Origin: Lentinus brumalis
Taxonomy: Eukaryota > Basidiomycota > Agaricomycetes > Polyporales > Polyporaceae
NCBI GenBank assembly: GCA_001792895.1
Contig: MARA01000003.1
Location: forward strand, 1,178,001 to 1,242,000
Reading direction: 5' to 3'
Length of the DNA: 64,000 nt
The notes beneath the pieces are model-generated. The model had not been told where the DNA came from. It worked only from the letters and a program-made list of their open reading frames with translations, and searched no databases. A program made the translations under genes and the position numbers. Below are positions 9,707-22,181 of the stretch, piece by piece (positions within the stretch are counted from its first letter, which is position 1; every line of letters starts with the position of its first letter).

Positions 9707-11940
9707 TCAGGCGGCCTCGCCGGGTAGTCCAACACCATTTGCTTTGATTGCCTTCGCCTTTGCAATCTGCGCGAGAGGGACCCCGTCATCCACCTCCATG
9801 TCAGACTGCTCAGCCGAAGGGGCTTGTCCACCTCCTGACGCACTGGCAACGGGTGGCGCAACACTCGGACCCACGCCGTGCGTCGTCCCAGTGCTCATAA
9901 TCCCCACCGCCGCACCGAATCTGCGCCCGGTCGCGACCGAGTCGCGGTCCTTGTGGCTCGCATGATCCCGCCGCCCCCCTTCGCCTTCGTCATCGGAGTC
10001 TGACAGTTCTCCATCAGCTTGCCGTCGCGAGTCCAGGAGGCGCATCGGGCGTCGGTCGTTCGGATCCACCATGTCTTCGTCAGGGTCGTCCTCCACAATA
10101 TCGTCCACTGGTAAGCGCGGTATATCTGCCTCGGTATCAGCAAGGTCTGCAGCTGCCCGGACTCCTCGCAGCGCAATGCAATTTACCTGTCATTTGGACG
10201 CTTGGTGGGCCACCCACTTGCCGAAGATGGTCCAGCACAATGCTCTTCACCCGATCCAAGTATTCTGGGGAATTCATGTCGTCCATATTAGACGCCTTGA
10301 CATCCAGCTCGTAGTCTGGACCGAAGTACTCGTAATACTCGTTCATGGGTATCTCTGAGAGGCAGGGTAAGCGTAAGTAATGTATCAAAAAGCTGATCAA
10401 TACCTTTGCCTAGTTCGACACCTGCTGCGAGACCAGTCTCGTATGCCCAACAGCGACTAACATTGCGCATGGTGTAACCTCCGCCACCGAGGAGGAGAAG
10501 TGGCTTGTTGAAGGATTTGACGAACTTGACGCAGTTGGCATGACCTTTATATACGATAAGTCAAGCCAGATGCGCAAGACCCTGGCGGCTCACCCTTCAT
10601 TGAGAGGTTAAAGCAGCCGAGCTTGTCCCCGGACAACGAATCTGTCCCGCACTGCAGAACAATTGCACCGGGATCATACGTCTCCATGACTTGTCGGATC
10701 ACCTGTTGAGGTTACGGCAATCAACGCTCTGCAATCCAGCACATGCACGGATCACTTACCGGTTCGAAGATGCTCTTGTAGTTATCATTCGTGACACCGT
10801 CGCGCAATGGGAAGTTGAGTGCGTAGTATTTGCCCTTGCCTATACCAACGTCCTGGTTGCCGAGTTGTTTGAGTGGTGTTGCTGGGAGAGCAGATGAACA
10901 CTTACCCGAAGCTCACCCGTCCCAGGGAAATACTCTCCGTACTTGTGGAAGCTGACAGTCATCACGCGGTCTGTGGTATAGAAGGCCTCTTCTACTCCAT
11001 CTCCGTGATGCACATCAACGTCGATGTAGAGCACCCTTGTGTGATAGCTGAAGGAGCAGTCAGCGACCAAGAAAAGACAAGGGTGATATTAATCACCGTA
11101 GAAGTTCAAGGATACCAAGTACAATGTCTGCATGAGGCGACTGTGAGTACCGAAGATACAGCGCAGGGCGGAAGCGTACCGTTGACGTAACAAAATCCGC
11201 TTGCCTCGCTCTTCTTAGCATGATGCAGGCCACCGGCCCAATTCACGGCAATATCACATTTGTCTCGACTCAAGCGCGCAGCACCCTCTGTTTCGTGCGT
11301 TATGATCACGAGTCGGTCAATTGGACTCGAATACATACCCATTGATCCTCCAGCGGAGATGGCGCAGTAGTCAAACAGTCCGTCAAAGACCGGACAATCA
11401 TCGCCTACGTTATCTATAGGATGGCAGCGCATTGACAATCAGTTAAAGTCACGACCTGAAGAAGGAGAATTTACATTTGTGCTGTTCCTTTATGTATGAG
11501 TTCATGTTCGAGGGTGAGATCTTGCTGAGGAACTCGACATACTCGTCCGAATGAAACTGTGTCATCTCGCGCTTCGTTGCGGGCTTAGCGCGCTATTAGG
11601 AGGACGACGTGAGACCCAGGAACGTCAGAAGGAAGAGAACGCGCGTACAAAAATCTCCATGCGCTTGTACAGGCCGTAATTCATGACCAGTGAATGGCAC
11701 ATACGTATGCGCGTGGGCTTCATTCTGGGTGGTGAGAAGTGAGCATGGTTCACGTTTGAAAGAAAAAATGGCTCACGGGTGACCTGGGCCATAGTGGAAG
11801 CCGCTGACGTCCGAGTCGAAGAAGTAACACTGAACATCCATTGCCGTGAGCGAGCCTGAACGACCAGTTGAGAACCGAGACGCACGTACCACGCGTTTCC
11901 GCTGTCCCTCTCCATCAATGGGAGTCATCTCTGGCGGCAT
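9707..11940 (-). CDS. RPD3: Class I histone deacetylase, Rpd3 type
   Basis: Zinc-dependent lysine deacetylase, catalytic subunit of Sin3/Rpd3 corepressor complexes in the nucleus. The first exon reads [17 protein letters not shown] and splices to [18 protein letters not shown] and [20 protein letters not shown]. Next come ENCPVFDG-type and [20 protein letters not shown] (the catalytic His pair), [20 protein letters not shown] (zinc ligands) and [18 protein letters not shown] Gly-rich [20 protein letters not shown] segment follows, and the core ends around [15 protein letters not shown]. The tail is acidic ([20 protein letters not shown], later [10 protein letters not shown]) and otherwise Gly/Ala/Ser-rich, ending in GVGLPGEAA. 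About ten short introns interrupt the gene. An in-frame Met 11 codons upstream (11973) is a less likely start, as the family usually has only a few residues before GQRKRV. Confidence 0.93.
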
Positions 11941-12249
11941 GCTGAGGGTACGCTGGAAGATATTGAGTAACAAGCGGCCGGAGACTCGATATGGAGGGCG
12001 AGTTCAAGAAGGCAAACCTGCGCCACCTCTCCGACAGGGAGACCGTGCCCGATCAATCTACAGCGCCTCGCGTGGTGACAAAGTACTGATTTGCTCCAGC
12101 CGTCGAAGTGCGAGTTTCAACGACTGCATAATCAGTGCGAATAGTATACTGGAACATCCAATTAAGACAGGCTTATGATACACACGCGCGCGATGTTATG
12201 TACATGCTGGCAGCGAACGAGGCATGGGGTAGGAACAGAGCACCCGACG
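11941..12249. other. RPD3 promoter region
   Basis: About 300 bases between the RPD3 start and the stop of the DinB-like gene, both on the minus strand. I see no gene and no clear TATA box. Confidence 0.4.
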
Positions 12250-13081
12250 CTACATCTTTGGCTTACTGAGAGACGCCTTGTGCACTAGCGTTGAAGGCGC
12301 GAACCCGAACGATTCCTCCATCGTGACACCCTGTGAATATGTGAGTTGTCGGAGCAGAGACCGTCGGCTTATTAAACCTACAAGCTCTCCTGCAATTACG
12401 CGGACCTAGAGAACGGAAGGTCAATATATTAGCAGCGCCAAACATGAATTAGTGATGTGGCAGTCCCTCACCATGCTCCAGTGGTGGATCGCGTGCAACC
12501 CAGCGAACCACAGCTACATGACATTTGTAGGTCAGCCATTCGAACACTAGCGACAAAGACCGCATGCGCACCTCTCGGCCAAACGTGGTCTCCATGACTT
12601 GCGGAAAAGGCGTGACCGCGTGCAGAGTGATGGGCTCCCCCATCTTCGCCCGGGGCACTACTCTGTGCAGTTGCGCGATGCAAACATTGAGAGCTTCTTT
12701 CGCGGCGTCGCGACTGACTTCCATGGGGGTGTTACGCAGTCTCTTGTCGTAACTCAGCACATGAGGTGCAGGGCTCGAGACAACGTCCAGCAGCAGCGCG
12801 AAGTGGTCTCTCGCATGTCTGAGATGCTTGCCTGAGTGGAGATGTTGATAGATGTACATCAATAACAACTCACAGAACATACCTATCGTCGAGCCAGGGA
12901 TGTAGTTTGAGTGCGTTGTGAGTTGGTCATCCGATGTAAGACCGTTCTCAACTAGATCAACGCCTTGGCGCAGTATGGCAGTGGAGACTTCTAACAGTCG
13001 CGCGAGCGCAGTGGATTCATCAAGGATGTCGTTCTCTTCAAATGACGCGGCTGCTGCATTTGAAGACGATATCGAAGACAT
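12250..13081 (-). CDS. DinB-like four-helix protein
   Basis: Exon 1 (from 13081) starts MSSISSSNAAAASFEENDIL and gives two helices, then SNYIPGSTIG. A 51-base intron joins this to KHLRHARDHFALLLDVVSS. The frame continues with NTPMEVSRDAAKEALNVCIA, PITLHAVTPFPQVMETTFGR, and after another intron LWFAGLHAIHHWSM, then VRVIAGEL, and ends ESFGFAPSTLVHKASLSKPK-M. The paired STIGxHLRHxxDHF and HHW motifs are the metal-binding histidine pattern of the bacterial DinB/YfiT superfamily, which in bacteria includes thiol S-transferases and proteins of unknown role. The substrate here is unknown. Five exons, all with clean GT..AG ends. The frame stays open upstream of 13081, but that stretch is Cys/Arg-rich and looks like chance. 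Confidence 0.7.
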
Positions 13082-13642
13082 GGTGGTAGTGGGAAGGCTT
13101 CGGCACTGGCAGGGACTCCACCAGCACAGCGCAGACGTCAGGTGAATGCGCACGTCCCACGAGGCCTGCCTCGCGGGAAGGCGACGCTCGGGCGGTGAAA
13201 CGGGGCCCAGTTTGTTGCCAGCATGAAGGGAAAGTATGAAGAATGGATTGTATAGAGCGCGGTAAGGCGTACATGTGAAGAAAGAGGGACGCGGGCATAG
13301 AAGTCTGTTCCTCCGCACAATTTCGAACGACTCATGTATAAGCAGTCCGAACTCAAAGCGAGGATATGTTCCGTCTACCAGGACTAGGCCGCAGAAAGAT
13401 GTGCTGGAAGACCAGCGCGGTGAGAGACAGGCAGATCCGGTGGGCAAATCAACCGTCGTCGTCGTCCTGGATGAAGAAAACATCGGCTGGCCCCGCTGCT
13501 CTCAAGCCGGACGCTGCTGACTAAGCAGATCTCAGTATACCGCTCAATCACCGACACATAAGGCCAGCCAGCGTCAGCACTGCCCATTGCGACTGCCACT
13601 ACAGTGCCAGCAAGCTCCTTCCCTCCACTCCCTATATATTCA
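13082..13642. other. Divergent promoter region, DinB-like gene and LSC2
   Basis: About 560 bases between two start codons facing apart. No convincing gene. A TATATA-like stretch at about 13633-13638 is too close to the LSC2 ATG to act as its TATA box. Confidence 0.45.
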
Positions 13643-15366
13643 ATGCTCGCATCTCTGAGGAAAGCCGGATCGTTGGCTCGCGTACGTGTGATGTGGACTT
13701 CCGGGCTCGATAGCACTAACCGTCTCGTCGGACAGGCGGCATCTGCGGGTCAGAGGCGCTTCCTCTCAATTCATGAATACCAATCCGTCAATCTCCTCAA
13801 CTCGGTACTTGACCACTTGTTCTCGCGTCTTTTGCATCTCATCCAAATTTGACACGTACAGTATGGCATCCCGACACCCAGAAGCATCGCCGCTAAGACA
13901 CCGCAGGAGGCCTATGAGGCGGCAAAGCAGTTCGGTGAGTGTCCTTGCCCACTCCAGGCCCTTTAAGTTGCCCATCATCCTCCAGACTCGACTGGATGCG
14001 TCATCAAGGCTCAAGTGCTAGCGGGAGGGCGAGGAAAGGGTCACTTCGACACCGGACTGCAGGGTGGTGTCCACCTCGTCGAGTCGTGAGTCGTGCCATT
14101 TATTGTCCACAATCTCCCCCATTCGAACGACATAAAGGCCCGAGCAGGCGAAGGACTACGCGAGCAAAATGATTGGTTCCAAACTTATCACCAAGCAGAC
14201 TGGTGCTGCCGGACGCATCTGCAATGCAGTATGAGCCTTACCTCCTGCGCGCACACTTACTCTGACGCACGTTCCTTGACAGGTGATGCTGGCTGAGCGT
14301 CGGGATCCCTCGCATGAGTATTACGTGGCTGTCCTCAACGACCGCAGTGTTGGTGGCCCGGTGCTGGTTGCGTCTGCGCAAGGGGGTATGAACATCGAGG
14401 AAGTCGCTGCTAAGGACCCGGGTGCTATCATCACTACGCCTATCAACTTCGAGAAGGGACTCAGCCAGTCTGAAGCTCTCGATCTCGCAAAGAAGTTGGG
14501 TTTCAAGAGTGAAGGCGCTCAGAGCGAAGCCGCCGACATCTTCATCCGGCTTTACCAGATTTTCAAGGACAAGGACGCGACGCAGATTGAGATCAACCCC
14601 TTGGGTGAGACCTCGGACGGCCATGTCCTCTGGTTCGTCCCCGATGTTTGTATCTCGACCGTACCTCTTACCCTGTCACATTTAGCATGGATGCAAAGTT
14701 CGGATTTGACGACAACGCTGAGTTCCGTCAAAAGGACATCTTTGCGCTCCGTGACATCTCTCAGGAAGAGCCTTCCGAGGTCGAAGCGCAGAAATTTGGC
14801 TTGAACTTCATCAAGCTCGACGGCAGCATCGGGTGTCTCGTGAATGGTGCTGGTCTCGCCATGGCCACCATGGATGTTCTAGCGCTTCATGGTGGTAACC
14901 CCGCGAATTTCCTCGACGTCGGAGGGTACGTCGCGCACTAGCTCTGTACTCGATAACGATTGTAACTGCTCGCAGAGGTGCCACCCCCGAGACCGTCAAG
15001 AAGGCATTCGAGATTCTCGTCTCTGATCCCAAGGTCAAGAGCATCTTCATCAACATTTTCGGCGGTACGTCATCTTCGTCACCTAGTGAGACCCATGCTC
15101 ATCTTGGCTGCCACAGGTATCATGCGTTGCGACTACATCGCTGAGGGCGTCATCAATGCGGCAAAGGAGTTGTCCCTGACCGTCCCTCTCATCGTCCGAC
15201 TCAAGGGTACGAAGGAGGCGGAAGCCAAGGAGTAAGTGCCAACGTTATGCATCAGATCGTCGTCACTGACCCAGTGACCAGGATGATTCGTCAGTCCGGG
15301 CTGAAAATTATACCCTTCGATGACCTTGACGAAGCGGCTCACAATGCTGTTAAGCTTGCTATTTGA
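13643..15366 (+). CDS. LSC2: Succinyl-CoA ligase beta subunit, mitochondrial
   Basis: Tricarboxylic acid cycle enzyme that makes ATP or GTP from succinyl-CoA; the beta subunit carries the ATP-grasp nucleotide site. Exon 1 (13643-13681) codes a basic leader, [13 protein letters not shown]; exon 2 begins at 13736 and reads [20 protein letters not shown], the usual mature start. Then come [37 protein letters not shown] (ATP-grasp loop), [10 protein letters not shown] and [15 protein letters not shown]. They are followed by [67 protein letters not shown] and a Gly-rich [20 protein letters not shown]. The end is [24 protein letters not shown] and [22 protein letters not shown]. Every family block is present, and the introns are short. 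It is convergent with SWP1, 157 bases apart. Confidence 0.95.
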
Positions 15367-15523
15367 GCGCCATTTCTGCTCTACTGGGCTTGCTGTTTCT
15401 TTAGATGTACTCAATGAGCAAGTAATGGGAGTCGTTACAGATCGTTCGCGGACAAGGACCGTGTTTTGAGGTAGGAGCAAGTCTCCGATAGCAATATATA
15501 TCCACTCCGTACACGAGCACATG

Positions 15524-16526
15524 CTACTTCGAGCTTTTGCCGAGACGCCAGTCACCGACCGCGGCCAGCGCACGCCTGCCGGTGAGCGCAGTCGGTACAC
15601 TAAGAATAGCACCGTACAGCAGGACCTGTCCTAGGTGGAGGTCGACCCAGTACCACACGAGGAGTGCCTCAAACGCGCCCAGAGTTGCTATGAACGGCAA
15701 GATGCTGGGAGAGTATAGGTGGGGAACTTGCGGGCGGATGTGTGCCCACTGTCGTGCGCCGGTGTAAGCGACTCGCACTAGGTATATTGATAACGCGGGA
15801 AGCAGACTCACCAAACCAAGAAGCACAATCCACGGGGCAGCGAGGAAGAGCGTGAAGAGAGCGGAAATGAACTTCGGGGGACCTTCTGCTCAGGGCGGAA
15901 GGTGTGTACGATCTCAGGACGGGGATGGAACGCGGCCTCGTCCGGGTGCTGCGCAGGCGGTTGTGAAGGAGGGACAACCAGGTCAAAGAGCTCGTATTGC
16001 ACGGGATCGTGCACGAAGGACCCGAGGTAGAGGGAGACCTTGAGCGGGTTCTCGGTTGTGGGCGGTAGGGATGCTGGTGGACGCGCCAAGTTCTGTAACA
16101 GCAAGCATTCATATCAATCACATATGAGCATAGCGAGCAAACGCACTAGTTCGAACTTCGCCTTTCCTCCTGCAGTGACCTTCACGGGCTGCACACCCTC
16201 CTCGCCCGAGACGGGGTCATACAATCGGAGGAACGTCTGATGCGGCTGTACGCCCTTCCCTTCCTCATCTACGACCTGAAACGTCAGCTTAAGCACGTCG
16301 GAGGGTCCTAAAGTCGGCGGTGGTGTAGGCTTTTGTGTCAAGGAGAGTCTTCAAAGCATGAATATACGAGCAGATGTGGGTGAACGGGCAAAACTCACGG
16401 TTCTGAACGTAGCTGAGTAGCATCCGACGCAGAAATTGTGAGCCGCGGTGATTGCAGGGTCAACACGGATGCCTGTACGCCTGCGACCACCAGAGACCAT
16501 AAGAATAAGACATGCGCGCCGACCAT
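15524..16526 (-). CDS. SWP1: Oligosaccharyltransferase subunit Swp1 / ribophorin II
   Basis: Membrane subunit of the complex that transfers glycans to Asn in the endoplasmic reticulum. The first exon starts MVGAHVLFLWSLVVAGVQAS, a clean signal peptide, then VLTLQSPRLTISASD. The next exons give GPSDVLKLTFQVVDEEGKGV, QPHQTFLRLYD and a Gly/Lys strand, then NPLKVSLYLGSFVHDPVQYE, the lumenal ribophorin II domain. The C-terminal part has three membrane segments: ISALFTLFLAAPWIVLLGLV with SLLPALSIYLV, SILPFIATLGAFEALLVWYW, and QVLLYGAILSVPTALTG. It ends DWRLGKSSK, a basic cytosolic tail. Length and topology fit the short fungal Swp1. The start was chosen because it opens the signal peptide; a larger upstream frame is out of phase with the first exon. 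Confidence 0.9.
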
Positions 16527-16772
16527 GGTGAACGTCGGCGAGAGAGTTACGCGTGGCGAGCGCGTCTTGCCCCGCAGCGCGACGTGTCACTGCAACCGTT
16601 ACTTAATTGCTTCGTTCGCACGGGTTACTTATCACCGCTTATGTAGCTTTGTTACTAATAAGTATTACCATCAGGCACACACGCCTCTAATTCAACGGAC
16701 AGTTTACAAGATATAGTTCATCAAAGACAGCGAAGTACGATACAAAGCAACGAAGACAGGATGTACACTACT

Positions 16773-19700
16773 TTACCAAGAAGGACGCGGATAGCCAGAC
16801 GGCACTGGGTTGTAACCGTTCTGAGGAGGTTGACGCATCGAAGAGGGCATATGCGGCGCTGCGGGACTCTGCCCGTATGAAGACATGGGTTCCCGGTTGC
16901 GCTGAGCGGGCACCGGATACGGCTGGCCTGGAGTCATCACTGGAGGCGCGTGAACAAGCACCGGACTGCCATACATTTGAGGAACAGCGGGCTGCATCAC
17001 TGGACTGACCAAGGGCAACCCACCGGAAGGGCGACCTTGTACCCCGCTCTGATGTGGTGGTGGATTCGGCAAGCCCGACATGGGAGAGGCGTACATGGGA
17101 ACCGGACCACCTGGCGAAGGGTAAGGGATAAGTTGCGCAGGGTATGGAGACCGCATGACACCAGCAGACTGAGGCGGAGGTGGACCGGGCATGGCGGGCA
17201 TCCAGACATGCTGGCCATATACTGGAGGTGCGCCGCCGTTAAGAACCATAGGTCGCGGAATCGGGCTCGGCTGCGAATACATGACCGTCGAATTCGGCGC
17301 ATTCATCATTGGAGAGTATGCAGGATAAGCCGGCCGCAGTCCGGCCTGCCCCATAGGCGGCGGTGAGAAGGCAAATGTTGGGTTTGACGGTGCAGCGCCA
17401 TTGGCGGAGGGTGTAGAAGCGACGGGAAGAGCAGGGGTAGGGGCAATGGGTTGTGGTCGCTGCGACGAGCTCGATGAAGAGGATGGCACTTGCTGGAAAG
17501 CACGTGTGACTTCGTACGCTGACATCCGCGTCCACGGTCCTGACCCGGATGGCGGAGGAGTCTCACCATCGTCGGACTTCACGTCTTGTAACGAGAACGG
17601 GACGCCCGTCAGGTCGTCTGCGATGCCTTTAAGCGAGTTGACGGGCTGAATTTGTGCTTTGTCAGGTGTCTGTGACCATACCGCCTTCAGGTGCTCTGGA
17701 TCCGGTGCTCGAGCAGGAGACTCCTTGACCGACATCACTCTAGGCGATTGGGACCATGGCGACTGCGCGGATCGGGGCTGCGGCGTTGGTGTTCCATTCT
17801 GTCAGCCGTCAAGTAAGCTCGCAAACACCGATGATACGTGTACTGTGACTACTCACCGACATCTCCCGTGCAATCAAGCTTGACGGCGCCTCCGACCGAG
17901 ATGCAGTCGGGATCGTCGTTATCGGGGCAGAGCCTACACCGGAAGAGGTGGACGGTTTTGACTCCGATGAGATTACGTTGGGCTTCGACTCTCCCTCCAG
18001 TTCACTGTTCACTATGAACTGAACAGGCACTTGCGACTCCCCAGATCTCTCTGCTCGAGTGGTCTGATATAATGCCACACCCGAGGGCACCGAACGCTGA
18101 CGTTCTGCTGCTACACGTGATGATGGCGTCGTCACTACTTCCGATGAAGGGGCCGGCGATTTCGTCGAAGGGGCTTCAGGAGGAGGGGAGCGGCTCACGG
18201 TGTCAAGACCAAGTCCTTCACCACTGCCGTGAGGTAGCGAGCGCCCAGTAGGAGTAGGCGAGAGCTTACGCCAGCTCGACGTGGAGGCCTCCTTAGAGGT
18301 CGCATTCCGCGGCCGAGGTGGAGTGCTTGGCAAATGCACAACTGGTGATGCCGGTGTGTCCTCCGCTTGAGACCGACGGATAATCCTCGTCCGGGGAAGC
18401 TTGATGAAGTATTTGGCCTGACCCTTGAAGACGCGTGGACGGCCGAACAAGAACTCGTTCGACATCGTATCACGACGGTTTGGCGCGTCAACAGCATTCC
18501 AAGTATACACATCCAACCTCAAGTGACGCTGACCGCGCGGCCAGTCAAGCCCGGTTTCAGGAGGAGGGGGAGGGGGAGGAGGGCGGACATCATGGGACAG
18601 TTTGACGGTGAAGATATTCCATGCTCTTTTGGGAGAATAAGGTGGTTCGATCGCTGTCACGTCGAAAACCTCTGAAGGATGGACGAAGTCGAGATCCGCA
18701 GGTCTCTGACGCAGAGCTGGTGGCAGCCACTTCTGAGACTTCGGTGCATCCTTGGGAGCTTCTGCACCGTGCATGCCGTCGAGTGCACCTTTGATACGCG
18801 CCATGACGTCGTTCAGGGTGGACATAGGAGCCTCCCGGTAGTGTGGACCAGCGGATGGTTTGTGCGTGCCGTTCTGGTAATGTCCCGAAGCCCGTCGAAG
18901 GTGATCCTCAGAAGTTGGCGACTGTGGGGTGACGACTGTGGTTTCGCTTGGGCGAGAAGGCTCAGCGGAGGAAGAGCCGTGAACGGTGAGATTGGCATCC
19001 TCCGAGGTGGAATGTAGCGCAGGATTCTCTGCGGGAGGCGGGTACGTCTGATCATAGACGACAGACGGACGACGTCTCCAGTGTCCTTCATCCGCTTTCG
19101 AGAGCGGCGGTTGATGTTGCGGGGGAACGCTACCATCACTGAAGAAGTCAGACGCGATGGCTCTCGAAGGACGTGCACCAGTTGGTTGAGGAGGCTGGGA
19201 TCCTATGAGTTTTCCTAGATCCGCGAAGTCCACTACGTCTACGTGTTCTCCGTCTTTCACCTCCAGGTCTGTATGCATCAAGACCGTGGGAGGTGAGACA
19301 AGAGGACTTGTGAGGGATTCCTGCTGTGCCGCTGCCACGATGGGAGGATTTTTGCGCCTCCACGTGTCCGTATCTGCGGCCACCGAAGTTGTGGTAGACA
19401 TTCGGCGCGAAGGGAAAGGTCGGGATATGCCTCTCGACGAGGGTGCACGACCTATAGCAGGGCGGACGAGAGATGCCTGCTGCGACAGGTCATTGTGAAG
19501 GTCATTAACGGATCCTGCCTTCTCGTGCAAAGAAACAGAGGACACGGCCTCCTGGATAATCCCAAGCACCTGTGCGGTATCAGTTGAGATGTTCACGCGG
19601 TGTTAAGACAACCTACCTGCGCCTCATTCAATTTCTTCTCAGCTTCAACCTGCTCGCTTTCACGTGCCTTCGCTTGCACCGCAGCTTTCATCCGCTCCTC

Positions 19701-21837
19701 GATCTCCGCGGCTTTCCTGCGAGCGCGCTCTTTCTCTTTTTCGCGCTCCTCTTCCTCCTGTTGTCGCCTCAACCTCGCGCGTTCTGCAGCAGTGTGCATT
19801 GCCGCTTTGCGCACTTCTTCGAGGTCAGTTGCCGGCAGCGAGGAAGCCGACGCTGCAGGAGACTCGGCGGCTTGAGAACTCGCGGAAGGGGCAGGAGGTT
19901 CCGAATGAGGCAGAGACGTGGGCGGCTGCAGCGGTGATCGAGGTAGGACACCCTCTGTACGAGCTGGTGGAATTTGGCCAGCGGAAGCTGATAGGTGCGG
20001 CGGGAGTTGCCGCCGATGGTCACTCCCGGGACCTAACGGGTGGGGTTCGAATGCAGGACGACGTGTGCGATCGTCGAACGGCGCATCACGCGGCGAGCGA
20101 TGAGAGGGTTGCGGTGGACCATATGAACCTGTTCGGCTAGAGTCTGGACCGTGCACTCCATTAGCCTGCCATGGAGGATGATCTCGTCGCATGGGAGGCC
20201 TATCCCGCGAGCGAGATGCATCAGAAGGTGATAATGGGGAACGTTCACCGGGAGCTCGAGAGAAGGCGGGGCTTTCCGCGTGAGGCGACGAGCCGTTTGA
20301 GCCTTTCTGTAGGAGTTGAACGCCGTGCGCTTGCGTGTGAGGTGGGGCATCTCTTCTCCCTTCTGTAGGTGACGTCGAATAATCGGCACGACTGCTCCTC
20401 CGATTGAACTGTTGTGGCGGTCCAGGACCAGGATGCCGTTGATGAGAATATGGCTCCAGCCGGTTTGAGCGCTCATTGAAAAGAACTCTCGATGAGTCCT
20501 GTGGCGAGTGAACAGACGTAGAAGGTGGTGGAGGGGCACCGCCAGATTGGTGGGTAGATAGGATATTGGGCCCTGGCCGAGAGCGAGGCCAGCTTCTGTC
20601 GAAGTCATCTGCGAACCGTTCCTCTTTACTGACAGGCTTATCCACAGCGCCACTTCGCGCAGATGGGTCGACATCGCCGAGCGACAACAACGTTGACGGT
20701 TCCCGAGAAGGGGAGGGATGTCGTGGAGCGTCACCGGACTGAACTTGGTACTGACGACCGTCCCCAAACTCGATGACACCACCCAGGAAATTGTCATCGT
20801 CTTCTTCCATCTAATTTTTCATGAGCTGACTTGCAAGTTCTGTAAGCAGGACAACAAACCTCATCCCAGTGGTGAGCATTGGGATCTAGATGAACGCCAC
20901 GAAAGGTGTCTTCCTCCGCCGTAATGACAGCCTGCTTATGTGCAGCAGCCGCATCCGGTTCATTGGTCTTGTCAGAAGCTTTGGCGAGGCGACCTGCGTG
21001 TCAAGCATGAGGCATTTAGGGAATGTGACATGACGATCATACACACCTTGGGCAACCTCTGCCGCAGTTGGGAAATCTGCCTGCACCCTGTCATAAGGGA
21101 TACCGCCGCTTCCCTGAGCCACTCCCCAGACGGGTTTCCCAGACGTGTCCTTCTTTAGCGGCAGAATATCTTGGCTACTACGAGGTTGCGGTTGAATCAG
21201 TCTGCCAATGGAGGGAGCCACTGGAGCTGCACTCGGAGTTGCCGCATGTACGGACGCAGGGTTGGAATTTGAGCCGGGAAGTGGGGTTGGCGTACTCGAT
21301 GGGACAGCGGACGATGGTCGAGACCACCCAGCAGTGCTGCCAGGTTGTGGTGTTGCCGTCAATTTCGCAGTCACTAACCGCGGATGCGGGGTAGTGGCCT
21401 GGTGGACGGGTTTCTCTGCATAACTTCAATGGTCACATTACGTCTCGGCATGTACTGTAGTACGTACGACTCGGGTTCACCGTCTTCAGAACCGGCGAGG
21501 ACGAGAGGGTGTGAGCAGGGGCAGACGTGGTCTTCTCAAGAAATTTCCTGCTGATGTTGACATGACTGAACTTCTTAGGGTGGGGCATGCTCAGAGGAGG
21601 AGCTCCTGTGGCCGAGGGAGCTGGGGACTGTGTGCCACCCTTTGACGTAGACAGACCTGAAGCCGAGGAGGCTGGACTAGCATCCCGTGAACGACCAACC
21701 GAACCGTGCCCTGCATCGGAAATTCCGTCCACACCAGCGGTCAGATCTTTGGTAGGCTTGGGTTCTGCGTTGTCTCCATCGAGCCGGCCCTCCCTCTCAG
21801 AATGCTGCGCCGAATTTGTGAGGTCGATACTGGCCAT
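16773..21837 (-). CDS. Very large BAT2/PRRC2-like, Pro/Ser-rich protein
   Basis: Five or more exons read through in one frame after splicing, giving a protein of roughly 1,500 residues. It starts MASIDLTNSAQHSEREG and reaches FSHVNISRKFLEKTTS, then, across an intron, RLVTAKLTATPQPGSTAGW and KPVWGVAQGSGGIPYDRVQA with DFPTAAEVAQ. This layout resembles the BAT2 N-terminal domain of fungal and animal PRRC2 proteins, which bind RNA and join stress granules. Further on are HLDPNAHHWDE, MEEDDDNFLGGVIEFGDGRQ, a long Arg/Ser/Pro-rich part, and a charged coiled coil (EEEEREKEKERARRKAAEIE and following). Then a segment with SPKRAWNIFTVKLSHD and EFLFGRPRVFKGQAKYFIKL. The C-terminal 300 residues are Pro/Gly/Met/Tyr-rich, ending GYPRPSW. 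Most of it is likely disordered. The family call rests on a few motifs and is tentative. Confidence 0.72.
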
Positions 21838-22181
21838 AGACGCGTCTACAGACGCAGGGGAACTACGTGGAAGGCGTGCGTAGAAGCAGGAGGATGGGTA
21901 CGAAGAGGGCCAGCCGCAGAGTATACAGGAGATGCGCGCGGCCGAGTCGGAAGAGACGGCCTGAGGAAGAGCGAGCAGAGGCCAGTCGGTGCTGGCTCGA
22001 GTCGCCGCCGCCGGACAAGTCCAAGGCCAAACTCGTCCTCCAATCGGCAACGCCCGGGCGCACACTGCTGCTGCTGCTGCACTCGCCTGCTCGACTTCAT
22101 CCCGTGCCACTGCGTACGCTAGCCCAAGGTCGCCTCGTCCTCGACGCCTGCCCAGACTTGACTCCAGCACCCACAACCACC
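21838..22181. other. Divergent promoter between the BAT2-like and Rxt2-like genes
   Basis: 344 bases between two starts facing apart. Pyrimidine-rich on the plus strand just before 22182. The open frames across it on both strands have no motif. Confidence 0.45.

Noticed and set aside
18560..18590. GGA/GGG-rich stretch as a microsatellite
   Set aside because: It codes a proline run inside the BAT2-like protein, so it is coding low complexity.
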